64,000 nt of DNA from Rhizobiales bacterium NRL2 (GTDB lineage: Bacteria > Pseudomonadota > Alphaproteobacteria > Minwuiales > Minwuiaceae), in contig CP016093.1 of the NCBI GenBank assembly GCA_001664005.1, forward strand, positions 3,835,031 through 3,899,030, written 5' to 3'. How positions within the stretch are numbered: the first letter of the stretch is position 1; each line of letters begins with the position of its first letter. The notes under the pieces are model-generated. The model was not told the origin of the DNA and made no database searches. It saw only the letters and a list, made by a program, of their open reading frames with translations. A program made the position numbers and the translations under genes. Below, piece by piece: positions 17,538-25,567 of this stretch.

Positions 17538-18445
17538 TTGAGAATGCCCTTCTGTGCGTGGACGCGGTTCTCCGCCTGGGCGAAGACGACGGATTGTGGA
17601 CCGTCGATCACCTCCGGCGTGACCTCCTCACCGCGGTGGGCGGGCAGGCAGTGCATGAATATGGCGTCGGGCCTGGCCGCCGCCATCAGCGCGCTGTCGA
17701 CCTGGAAGGGCGCCAGGCGATTGTGCCGGTCGGCGGCGTCGTCGCCCATCGAGACCCAGGTGTCGGTGACGACGCAGTCCGCGCCGTCCACCGCCGCCCT
17801 GGGGTCGTTCGTCAGGATCACGTCTCCGCCATTGTCGCGGGCCCACCGCAGCACCTTCGGATCGGGCTCCAGACCCACCGGGCAGGCCAGGCGCAGGCGA
17901 TAGCCGAAGCGCGCGGCGCCTTCGATCCAGCTGTTGGCCATGTTGTTGCCGTCGCCGCACCAGGCCACGATCTGACCGCGGGAGGGCCCGCGATGCTCCT
18001 CCAGCGTCAGCACGTCGGTGACGAGCTGGCAGGGATGGCCGGAATCGGACAGGCCGTTGATCACCGGCACGGTCGCGTGTTCGGCCAGTTCCGTCAGGTT
18101 CTGCTGGGCGTAGGTGCGCAGCATGATGGCGTCGCAATAGCCGGAAAGCACGCGCGCGGTATCGGCGATGGTCTCGCCGCGGCCGAGCTGGAGATCGCCG
18201 GCGTTGAGGATCACGGTCTCGCCGCCGAGTTGACGCATGGCGGCGTCGAACGACACCCGCGTGCGCGTCGAAGGCTTTTCGAAGATCATCACCAGCAGAC
18301 GGCCGTCCATCGGCCGGTCGTCATCGGGCGCCGCCTTCGGTCTGCCCTGCCGGGCCGCCTTGCGGCGGCCCGAGTCCTCCAGCACCGCCCGAAGCTCGGC
18401 CTCGGGCGTCTCCGCGATGGAGAGGAAATGCGCGCCCTGGATCAT
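17513..18445 (-). CDS. argF: Ornithine carbamoyltransferase
   Basis: Makes citrulline from ornithine and carbamoyl phosphate in arginine biosynthesis. The 310-residue protein has the carbamoyl-phosphate motif STRTR at residues 59-63 ([11 protein letters not shown]), the ornithine-binding region around DTWVSMGDD, and [12 protein letters not shown] with the active-site Cys. The start overlaps the argD stop by 4 bases, indicating translational coupling. A trimeric cytoplasmic enzyme is expected. Confidence 0.97.
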   Translation of the reverse strand: MIQGAHFLSIAETPEAELRAVLEDSGRRKAARQGRPKAAPDDDRPMDGRLLVMIFEKPSTRTRVSFDAAMRQLGGETVILNAGDLQLGRGETIADTARVLSGYCDAIMLRTYAQQNLTELAEHATVPVINGLSDSGHPCQLVTDVLTLEEHRGPSRGQIVAWCGDGNNMANSWIEGAARFGYRLRLACPVGLEPDPKVLRWARDNGGDVILTNDPRAAVDGADCVVTDTWVSMGDDAADRHNRLAPFQVDSALMAAARPDAIFMHCLPAHRGEEVTPEVIDGPQSVVFAQAENRVHAQKGILNWCLSTTT

Positions 18446-19629
18446 GACGCGGAATCCTTGGCCACCAGATCCCGGCAGGCGCCCTCGATCATCTCAAGGG
18501 ACTCGTCGACCTCTGCGTCGGTCACCACCAGCGGCGGCAGGATGCGGACGACATTGTCGCCGGCCGGCACGGTCAGCAGCTGCCGCGCCCTGAGCGCCGC
18601 CGCCACGTCGCCATTGGTCATGGCGCATTCCAGGCCCAGCATCAGGCCCGTCCCGCGCGTACCCCTGATTACCGTCGGATAGCTGTCGGCGATGGCGGCG
18701 AGGCCTTGCTTCAGGCGGCTGGAGACCACGTTGACGCGCTCCAGGAAACCCTCGGCCAGCACCTCATCGATAACCGCATTGCCCACGGCCATGGCCAGCA
18801 GATTGCCGCCATAGGTCGTACCGTGGCTGCCGGCCGTCATGCCTTTCGCCGCCTCCTCGGTGGCCAGGAAGGCGCCCAGAGGGAAACCGCCGCCGATGCC
18901 CTTGGCCACGCCCATGACATCGGGCGCGATGTCGGTCCACTGGTGCGCGAACAGCTTGCCCGTCCGGCCCATGCCGCACTGGACCTCGTCCATCAGCAGC
19001 AGGATGCCGTGCTTGTCGCAGAGCTTGCGCAGGCCGGTCAGGAAGGCGCGCTCGCCGACGCGGACGCCGCCCTCGCCCTGCACCGGCTCCACCAGGATCG
19101 CAGCGGTGTTCGGGCCGATCAGCTTCTCGGTCGCCGCCAGGTCGCCGAAGGGCGCCTGGTCGAAGCCGTCCACGACAGGGCCGAAGCCGTCGAGGATCTT
19201 CTTCTGGCCGCCGGCCGCCATGGTGGCGAGCGTGCGGCCGTGGAAGGCGCCCTCGAAGGTGATGACGCGGTAGCGTTCGGGGTTGCCGTTGGCGCTGTGA
19301 TACTTCCGGGCGGTCTTGATGCAGCCCTCCATCGCCTCGGCGCCGGAGTTGCAGAAGAACACGGTGTCGGCAAAGCAGTTGTCGACCAGCTTCTTCGCCA
19401 GCCGCTTCTGGCCCTCGATCTCGTAGAGATTGGAAGTGTGCCAGAGCTTGCCCGCCTGATCGGTCAGCGCCTTGACCAGCGCCGGATGGCTGTGGCCCAG
19501 CAGGCTGACGGCGATGCCGCTGCCGAAGTCGAGGAATCGTCGGCCGTCCGCCGTGAAGAGGGCAGCGCCCTCGCCCCGCTCGAAGGAAATTCCAATCCGG
19601 GCATAGGTGGGCATTACGGCTTCGATCAT
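18442..19629 (-). CDS. argD: Acetylornithine aminotransferase
   Basis: A class III PLP aminotransferase of 395 residues that transfers the amino group onto N-acetylglutamate semialdehyde in arginine synthesis. Motifs are [61 protein letters not shown] and [16 protein letters not shown] with the PLP lysine. The ATG at 19629 is chosen for GGAGG 5 bases upstream; an in-frame ATG at 19695 has poor spacing and adds an unlike N-terminus. First gene of the argD-argF-hslO-lipoprotein operon. Confidence 0.95.
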   Translation of the reverse strand: MIEAVMPTYARIGISFERGEGAALFTADGRRFLDFGSGIAVSLLGHSHPALVKALTDQAGKLWHTSNLYEIEGQKRLAKKLVDNCFADTVFFCNSGAEAMEGCIKTARKYHSANGNPERYRVITFEGAFHGRTLATMAAGGQKKILDGFGPVVDGFDQAPFGDLAATEKLIGPNTAAILVEPVQGEGGVRVGERAFLTGLRKLCDKHGILLLMDEVQCGMGRTGKLFAHQWTDIAPDVMGVAKGIGGGFPLGAFLATEEAAKGMTAGSHGTTYGGNLLAMAVGNAVIDEVLAEGFLERVNVVSSRLKQGLAAIADSYPTVIRGTRGTGLMLGLECAMTNGDVAAALRARQLLTVPAGDNVVRILPPLVVTDAEVDESLEMIEGACRDLVAKDSAS

Positions 19630-19755
19630 TCTCGCCTCCAACGGCGGTTCTGCTGTGTCGATACAGACTATGGTGGGTTTGGAGTACCTGTTCACCGCCC
19701 GCGGGACTGGCCTGAGCGGGAAAAGGCGGGGGTGTATCGGGCGCTTGCCCTACGG

Positions 19756-20547
19756 TCAAGCCTTGAGGTTGTAGCCTCGTCGGACCAGGGCGTAGGCCCA
19801 GACCGCCAGAACGGCGTCGATCGCGAACAGCACGGCGGCGCCGAGGCCCAGGGGCGCGTCCCCCTGGCCGACCAGCGCGTGGCGGAAACCGTCGATGGCG
19901 TAGAAGAACGGATTCACGTGTGCAATCGCCTGTGCGAATTCGGGCAGTCGTTCGATCGAATAGAATGTGCCGGAAAGAAAGGCAAGCGGCGTGATCACGA
20001 AGTTCGTGATGAAGGCCAGATGATCGAACTTGTCGGCCCAGAGCCCGGTCAGGAGGCCGATGAGCCCCATCATCAGCGAGGCCAGCAGCACGAACAGCAC
20101 CGACCAGCCGATCGAATGGATCGGCAGTTCGACGAAGAACGACATGGCGACGATCACCGACACGGCGACGGCGAAGCCCCGGGTCACGGCCGCCGCGGCC
20201 ATGGCGGAGACCATCTCCGCGGGGCTGAGCGGCGGCATCAGCAGATCGACGATATTGCCCTGGATCTTGGCGATCAGCAGCGCCGACGACGAGTTGGCGA
20301 AGGCGTTCTGGGTCACCGCCATCATCGCCAGGCCGGGCGCCAGGAAGACCTCGAAGGGCACGCCGCCCACCGGTCCGCGCATGTCGCCGAGCGCCAGGTT
20401 GAAGATGGCGAGGAACAGCAGCGTCGTGATGATCGGCGCGAAGACGGTCTGCCCCGCAACCTTGACGAAGCGGTGGACCTCCTTCGAGTAGAGGGTCCAG
20501 AGACCGATCCAGTTGACGCGTCCGATGTCCTGGGGCTTGGGCTGCAT
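19756..20547 (-). CDS. ABC-2 type transporter permease
   Basis: An inner-membrane permease of about 263 residues with six predicted helices, beginning LYSKEVHRFVKVAGQTVFAPII and ending in NPFFYAIDGFRHAL, the conserved ABC-2 endpiece. It resembles the YadH/NodJ group. An ATP-binding partner is normally adjacent, but none is seen on either side (argD downstream, a ThDP enzyme gene upstream), so the ATPase must be encoded elsewhere or has been separated. I use the ATG at 20547, which lies before the shared family start; a longer frame reaches 20601. Confidence 0.85.
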   Translation of the reverse strand: MQPKPQDIGRVNWIGLWTLYSKEVHRFVKVAGQTVFAPIITTLLFLAIFNLALGDMRGPVGGVPFEVFLAPGLAMMAVTQNAFANSSSALLIAKIQGNIVDLLMPPLSPAEMVSAMAAAAVTRGFAVAVSVIVAMSFFVELPIHSIGWSVLFVLLASLMMGLIGLLTGLWADKFDHLAFITNFVITPLAFLSGTFYSIERLPEFAQAIAHVNPFFYAIDGFRHALVGQGDAPLGLGAAVLFAIDAVLAVWAYALVRRGYNLKA

Positions 20548-20666
20548 GACGGTTCCCGGAGGGGCGGCCCGGGGCCGCGCGTGGGTGACGAAGCCCTTCA
20601 CCTAGAGAGCGGGCGGCGATTGGGCAAGCCCTGGCTTCGCCGCATCTCACTCGCCGCGGCGGGTGT

Positions 20667-22325
20667 CTAGCCCTTCGACTGCAGGCCCGAGATGGTGACC
20701 GTCGGCGAGAGCACGTCGGGATCGATGCGGACCTCGATGATCGACGGGCCGTTCTGCTTCAGCGCCGTCTCCAGCGCCGGCCTGAAGTCCTCTGTCTTCT
20801 CGACGACCGCGCCGTGGCAGCCATAGGCCCGCGCGAGGTCGGCGAAATTCGGGTTCTTCAGCAAGGTCGCGATCTCGCGGCCGGTGTAGTCGCGCTCCTG
20901 GTGCATGCGGATGGTGCCGTACATGGCGTTGTTGATCACCAGGAAGACGATCGGCAGGTCGTACTGGGCGGCGGTCGCGAACTCCTGGCCGTTCATCATG
21001 AAGCAGCCGTCGCCTGAGAAGCTGATGACGTGGCGGTCGGGGTGCACCAGCTTCGCCGCCACCGCCGAGGGCACGCCATAGCCCATGGAGCCGGACGTCG
21101 GCGCGAGCTGCGTGCGGTAACGCTTGTAGCGCATGAAGCGGTGCAGCCAGACGGTGCAGTTGCCGCCGCCATTGGCGTAGATCGTGTCCTCGGGCAGGTT
21201 CTCCGACATCCAGTTGACGATATCGGCCATCTGCACGTCGCCCGACATCGGCACCGGCGTGGTGAATTCCAGGAAGCGCTGGTGCGCCGCCTTCGCCACG
21301 CCCCTGTCCTTGCGCACGACGATGTTCTCGATGGTGCCGGCGAAGCCCGCCGGTGTCGCCACGAGTCCGAGGTCCGCCTGGTAGACCCGGCCGATCTCCT
21401 CCGGGTCCGGATGGACATGCACCAGCCGCTGCACGGGGCGCGGAATGGCCAGGTAGGAATAACGCCCGCTGGTCATCTCGCCCATGCGGGCGCCGACGAC
21501 GATGACCAGATCGGCGGTCTTGATCCGCTCGACCAGATCCGGGTCGGGCGCAATGCCGGCGCAACCGGCATAGGCCGGACCGCGGTTGTCGACGAAATCC
21601 TGGCAGCGGAAGGAGGTCATCAGCGGGATGTCGTTGGCCTCGGCGAATTTCGAGATCTTCCGCCCCGTCTCCTCCGACCAGCGCCCGCCGCCGACGATGA
21701 TCACCGGCCGTTCGGCCGCCGCGACCATCGCCTCGAAGCGGGTGATGTCCTCGCCAACCGGTGCGTAGTCCGGCGCGTGGAAGGGCGTGCCCAGCGCACC
21801 TTCGGCGTGATCGCGCAGCATGTCCTCGGGCAGCGAGACCGCCACCGGTCCGGGCCGGCCGCCGGCGGCGGTATGGAAGGCGTGGCTGACGAACTCGGTG
21901 GCGCGGCCGGCGTCCTGCAGTTCGCCCGTCCACTTGGTGACCTGGCTGAGGAAGCGGCGGTAGTCGAGTTCCTGAAAGGCCTCGCGCTCGGTCTGGTCGC
22001 GGGCGACCTGGCCGATGAAAAGGATGACCGGCGAGGAATCCTGATGCGCGATGTGCAGCCCCGGCGTCGCGTTGGTCGCGCCGGGGCCCCGGGTGACGAA
22101 GGCGATGCCGGGCTTGCCGGTCAGCTTGGCGTAGGCGTCGGCCATCATCGTGACCCCGCCCTCCTGACGGCAGGTGATCAGGCGGATGTCGGGCCGGTCG
22201 TGCAGGGCGTCCAGCGCCGCGAGATAGCTCTCGCCCGGCACGCAGAAGGCCAGGTCCGCGCCGTGATGGGCCAGCGCGTCGACCAGAAGCTGCCCGCCCG
22301 TGCGCTGATTGGTGTTCGTGGTCAT
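20667..22325 (-). CDS. Thiamine-diphosphate-dependent enzyme (acetolactate synthase-like)
   Basis: A 552-residue ThDP enzyme of the acetolactate synthase/oxalyl-CoA decarboxylase/benzoylformate decarboxylase superfamily. All three domains are present: the PYR domain with the catalytic Glu in TCRQEGGVTMMADAYAK, a central Rossmann-like domain (PVIIVGGGRW), and the PP domain with the ThDP motif from GDGCFMMNGQEFATAAQYD to VINN. The substrate is uncertain; a biosynthetic acetolactate synthase normally has a regulatory ilvN next to it and none is seen here. It is divergent from the acyl-CoA dehydrogenase operon, with 141 bases between. GGAGAGGCGGGG precedes the ATG. Confidence 0.85.
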   Translation of the reverse strand: MTTNTNQRTGGQLLVDALAHHGADLAFCVPGESYLAALDALHDRPDIRLITCRQEGGVTMMADAYAKLTGKPGIAFVTRGPGATNATPGLHIAHQDSSPVILFIGQVARDQTEREAFQELDYRRFLSQVTKWTGELQDAGRATEFVSHAFHTAAGGRPGPVAVSLPEDMLRDHAEGALGTPFHAPDYAPVGEDITRFEAMVAAAERPVIIVGGGRWSEETGRKISKFAEANDIPLMTSFRCQDFVDNRGPAYAGCAGIAPDPDLVERIKTADLVIVVGARMGEMTSGRYSYLAIPRPVQRLVHVHPDPEEIGRVYQADLGLVATPAGFAGTIENIVVRKDRGVAKAAHQRFLEFTTPVPMSGDVQMADIVNWMSENLPEDTIYANGGGNCTVWLHRFMRYKRYRTQLAPTSGSMGYGVPSAVAAKLVHPDRHVISFSGDGCFMMNGQEFATAAQYDLPIVFLVINNAMYGTIRMHQERDYTGREIATLLKNPNFADLARAYGCHGAVVEKTEDFRPALETALKQNGPSIIEVRIDPDVLSPTVTISGLQSKG

Positions 22326-22466
22326 CCCCGCCTCTCCGCCAAGCCTCCGAAGCCCAGCGACGCTACGGCCCGGCCGATCCGCGCGCAAGACCGGCGCGTA
22401 AGCAAGATTGACCGGACCGCGCCTGCTGATAGGTTTGGCGGCCGGGGAGAAATCAGGGACAGACCG

Positions 22467-23615
22467 ATGGGATTCTTCAATTTCGAGCCGCTCACGCTGC
22501 CGCCCGAGGCCGAGGCCCTGCGCGGCGAGGTGCGCGAGTTCATCAAGGAAAACACCGCCCACATGAAGCCCGTGGACCGGGCCTTCAACTGGATGGGCCG
22601 GGACCGCGACTTCTCGCGCAAGCTGGGTCAGCGCGGCTGGATCGGCATGACCTGGCCGAAGAAATACGGCGGCCACGAGCGTACCTTCCTGGAGCGCTAT
22701 GTCGTCATGGAGGAACTGCTGGCCGCGGGTGCACCGGTGGCCTCCCACTGGGTCGCCGACCGCCAGAGCGGGCCGATGATCCTGTCCGTCGGCACCGAGG
22801 AGCAGCGCGAATTCTTCCTGCCGAAGATCGCCGCCGGCGAATTCAGCTTCTGCATCGGCATGTCGGAGCCTGATTCGGGCTCCGACCTCGCCGCCACGCG
22901 TTCGCGGGCGACGAAGGTCGACGGCGGCTGGCATCTGAACGGCACCAAGGTCTGGACGTCCGGCGCACACACCGCCGACTGGATGATCGGGCTGTTCCGT
23001 TCCGACCCCAACCCGGAAAGCAAGCACCAGGGTCTGACCCAGTTCCTGATCGACACGAAGTCGGAAGGCCTGTCGATCCGGCCGATCATCAACCTGGCCG
23101 GCGAGCACCATTTCAACGAATGCGTCTTCGAGGACGTCTTCGTTCCCGACGAGCGGCTGATCGGCAAGGAAGGCGACGGCTGGCACCAGGTGACCAGCGA
23201 ACTCGCCTTCGAGCGCAGCGGCCCCGAACGCTATCTCTCCTGCATCCAGCTCATCTACGAGATGCTGGCCGTGGCGCAGCACCGCGGCGACCCGGCGCTG
23301 ACCGAGGAACTGGGCCGCATGACCGCGCACGTCATGACGCTCCGGCGCATGTCGCTGGCGGTCGCCGGCAAGCTGCAGCGCGGCGAGAACCCGGCGCTGG
23401 AGGCGAGCGTGGTCAAGGACGTCGGCGGCGTCTTCGAGCAGTCCATCCCGGAAATCGCCCAGCGCCTGATCGACGAGGAACCGACGCTGCAGGACGGCAC
23501 GGACTTCCAGGAGGTGCTCGCCTTCCTGATGCAGGAAGCGCCCAGCTTCTCCCTGCGTGGCGGCACCCGCGAAATCCTGCGCGGCATCATCGCCCGGGGG
23601 CTCGGCCTCAGATGA
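22467..23615 (+). CDS. Acyl-CoA dehydrogenase family protein, first of a pair
   Basis: A 382-residue acyl-CoA dehydrogenase. The N-terminal and middle domains are well kept (EALRGEVREFIKENT, MTWPKKYGGHERT, FCIGMSEPDSGSDLAA, TKVWTSGAHTADW). The C-terminal domain ends in RGGTREILRGIIARGLGL, but the catalytic Glu position of the usual YEGT motif is Gly, and the FAD-binding RxxFG motif of the C-domain is not seen. The second subunit gene, directly overlapping, has that motif, so the two may act together as a heteromer. Electrons would go to ETF. The ATG has a GGGAC upstream. Confidence 0.9.
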   Translation: MGFFNFEPLTLPPEAEALRGEVREFIKENTAHMKPVDRAFNWMGRDRDFSRKLGQRGWIGMTWPKKYGGHERTFLERYVVMEELLAAGAPVASHWVADRQSGPMILSVGTEEQREFFLPKIAAGEFSFCIGMSEPDSGSDLAATRSRATKVDGGWHLNGTKVWTSGAHTADWMIGLFRSDPNPESKHQGLTQFLIDTKSEGLSIRPIINLAGEHHFNECVFEDVFVPDERLIGKEGDGWHQVTSELAFERSGPERYLSCIQLIYEMLAVAQHRGDPALTEELGRMTAHVMTLRRMSLAVAGKLQRGENPALEASVVKDVGGVFEQSIPEIAQRLIDEEPTLQDGTDFQEVLAFLMQEAPSFSLRGGTREILRGIIARGLGLR

Positions 23616-24649
23616 GCGAACTGCGGAACATCCTGACCGACAGCGTCAACGGCCTCTTCGGCGACCGGGTGACGAAGGAACTGCTGACGCAGTTCGATGC
23701 CGACGGCAATGACGGCGGCCTGTGGGACGAGGTCGAGGCGCAGGGCCTGACCCGGCCGCTGGTCTCCGAGGAGAATGGCGGCGTCGGCGGCGAATGGCGC
23801 GATGCGCATGTGCTGCTCTACGCCAGCGGCTATCACTGCGCGCCGGTGCCCATGGGTGAGACGATCCTGGCGACCTGGCTGGCCGAGAAGGCCGGCCTGC
23901 CGGTGCCGGACGGCGTCTCTACCATCATCGACGGCCGCGACACGCTGCAGCTGGCGGGCGGCAAGCTCTCCGGCGCTGCCGGCCGCGTACCCTGGGCGCG
24001 GAAGGCCGGTCATGCCGTCTTCGTCGCCGAGGACGAGGGCGGGCCCAAGATCGGTCTGCTCGACCTGTCGCAGGCGAAGATCTCGGAAGGCGAGAACGTC
24101 GCCAAGGAGCCGCGCGACGACGTCACCGTCGACGGTGTGTCGGTCGAGATCGCCCCCCTGCCCAACGACATGCCGGCCGACGGCGTGCTGCTCTACGGCG
24201 CCATGATCCGCGCTGCGCAGCTTGCCGGCGCGTTGGAGAAGGTGCTGCAGCAGGCGGTGCAGTACGCCAGCGAGCGCACCCAGTTCGGCCGCCCGATCGG
24301 CAAGTTCCAGGCGATCCAGCAGGAGCTGGCGAAGACCGCCGGCGAGGCCGCGGCCTCCGGCGTCATCGCCGAAGCGCCCTTCGCGGCGCTGGACGAGGGC
24401 CAGCCGGCCGAGTTCCTGATCGCGGCGGCGAAGGCGCGCGCATCGGAGGCAGCCGGGCTCGCGGCCTCGGTCGGACATCAGACGCATGGCGCCATCGGCT
24501 TCACCTACGAGCACAGCCTGCACTTCGCCACGCGCCGGCTGTGGTCGTGGCGGTCCGAGTTCGGCGGCCAGCGCTTCTGGTGGCGCCGGCTGGGCGAGCG
24601 GTCGGTCGGACGCGGTCCGGACATGTTCTGGCCGGACATCACGGGATAG
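23612..24649 (+). CDS. Acyl-CoA dehydrogenase family protein, second of a pair
   Basis: A 345-residue short acyl-CoA dehydrogenase relative. The N-terminal domain is shortened and the middle domain poorly conserved, while the C-terminal domain has the FAD-side motif SERTQFGRPIGKFQAIQQELAK, which the first subunit lacks. The ATG overlaps the previous stop (ATGA), so translation is coupled and equal amounts are expected. Pairs of this type in actinobacterial steroid catabolism (FadE28/29, ChsE1/2) form alpha2beta2 complexes with split FAD sites. A similar heterotetramer is inferred here; the substrate is unknown. Confidence 0.88.
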   Translation: MSELRNILTDSVNGLFGDRVTKELLTQFDADGNDGGLWDEVEAQGLTRPLVSEENGGVGGEWRDAHVLLYASGYHCAPVPMGETILATWLAEKAGLPVPDGVSTIIDGRDTLQLAGGKLSGAAGRVPWARKAGHAVFVAEDEGGPKIGLLDLSQAKISEGENVAKEPRDDVTVDGVSVEIAPLPNDMPADGVLLYGAMIRAAQLAGALEKVLQQAVQYASERTQFGRPIGKFQAIQQELAKTAGEAAASGVIAEAPFAALDEGQPAEFLIAAAKARASEAAGLAASVGHQTHGAIGFTYEHSLHFATRRLWSWRSEFGGQRFWWRRLGERSVGRGPDMFWPDITG

Positions 24650-24653
24650 TCGC

Positions 24654-25421
24654 ATGAGCAACCACGAACTGGTGCGCGTCGAGCGCGAGGCGCGTGACGG
24701 CGGCCCGATCGCACGGCTGATCCTCAACCGGCCGGGCAAGCTGAACGCCATGTCGCGGCAGATGAACCGCGAGCTGCGAGAGGCGGCCCGCGAGCTGTCG
24801 CAGGATCAGGACCTGCGCGCCGTCGTCCTGCAGGCGGCGGGCGATCGCGCCTTCGTCGGCGGCGCGGACATCGGCGAGATGTCGCAGATGGACGGCCCTT
24901 CGGCGCGTGAGTTCATCACCAACCTGCATCTGGCCATCGACGAGGTGCGCCGCCTGCCGGTGCCGGTGATCGGCCGCATCCACGGCTATTGCCTGGGCGC
25001 GGGGCTGGAGCTGGTGGCGGCCTGCGACTTCCGCGTTGCCAGCGACAACGCGAAATTCGGCATGCCCGAGGTCCGCGTGGGCCTGCCCAGCGTCATCGAG
25101 GCGGTGCTGCTGCCCCATGTCATGGGCTGGGGCAAGGCGGCCGAAATACTGCTTACCGGTGACATGATCGATGCCGAAGACGCGCGTCTCTGCGGACTGG
25201 TGCAGAAGGTCACGACTAAGGACAGGCTGGACGAGCAGGTCGACGCCTGGCTCGGCTCCATCCTCGCTTCCGGCCCGAAGGCCGTCCGTCAGCAGAAGAA
25301 GCTGATCCGGTCATGGGAGAACATGCCCATCGACGCCGCGATCCGCGCCGCCATCGATGCCTTCGAGGAGGCCAATCAGGGCCCCGAACCGCGCGAATAC
25401 CTGTCGAAGGCGCTCAGGTAA
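24654..25421 (+). CDS. Enoyl-CoA hydratase/isomerase family protein
   Basis: A 255-residue crotonase-fold protein. The oxyanion-hole motifs are FVGGADIGEM and IHGYCLGAGLELVAACDFRVA, and FGMPEVRVGLPS carries the usual active-site glutamate. It should hydrate or isomerise an enoyl-CoA made by the preceding acyl-CoA dehydrogenase pair, from which it is separated by only 4 bases. The three genes form one operon. Confidence 0.92.
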   Translation: MSNHELVRVEREARDGGPIARLILNRPGKLNAMSRQMNRELREAARELSQDQDLRAVVLQAAGDRAFVGGADIGEMSQMDGPSAREFITNLHLAIDEVRRLPVPVIGRIHGYCLGAGLELVAACDFRVASDNAKFGMPEVRVGLPSVIEAVLLPHVMGWGKAAEILLTGDMIDAEDARLCGLVQKVTTKDRLDEQVDAWLGSILASGPKAVRQQKKLIRSWENMPIDAAIRAAIDAFEEANQGPEPREYLSKALR

Positions 25422-25455
25422 CTCCTTCACAGCCCGCCTTCGCCTTCGCCGTCAT

Positions 25456-25547
25456 CCCCGCCTTGTGCGGGGGTCCGGCAGGAGCCTGATGCGGGTTGCT
25501 GCCCGATCCGCCTTCAAGTCAGACCGGATGCCCGCACAGGGCGGGCA
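25456..25547. repeat. Pair of intergenic hairpins (REP-like repeat)
   Basis: CCCCGC-N5-GCGGGG (25456-25472) and TGCCCGC-N5-GCGGGCA (25529-25547) are perfect hairpins in the gap between the convergent enoyl-CoA hydratase and RND genes. The first is preceded by GTCAT, the flank common in alphaproteobacterial intergenic repeats. No T-run follows, so these are better read as REP-like elements than intrinsic terminators, though they may protect the mRNA ends. Confidence 0.6.
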
Positions 25548-25567
25548 AGACGCCATTGACCGGATAC

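Noticed and set aside
19756-20547. ABC-2 permease as a sign of a capsule export cluster
   Set aside because: No ATPase, glycosyltransferase or polysaccharide gene is adjacent, so the single permease does not support it.
21030-23615. An 861-codon frame continuing from the antisense of the ThDP enzyme into the acyl-CoA dehydrogenase
   Set aside because: Codons before 22467 mirror the ThDP gene on the other strand. The dehydrogenase begins at the ATG at 22467.
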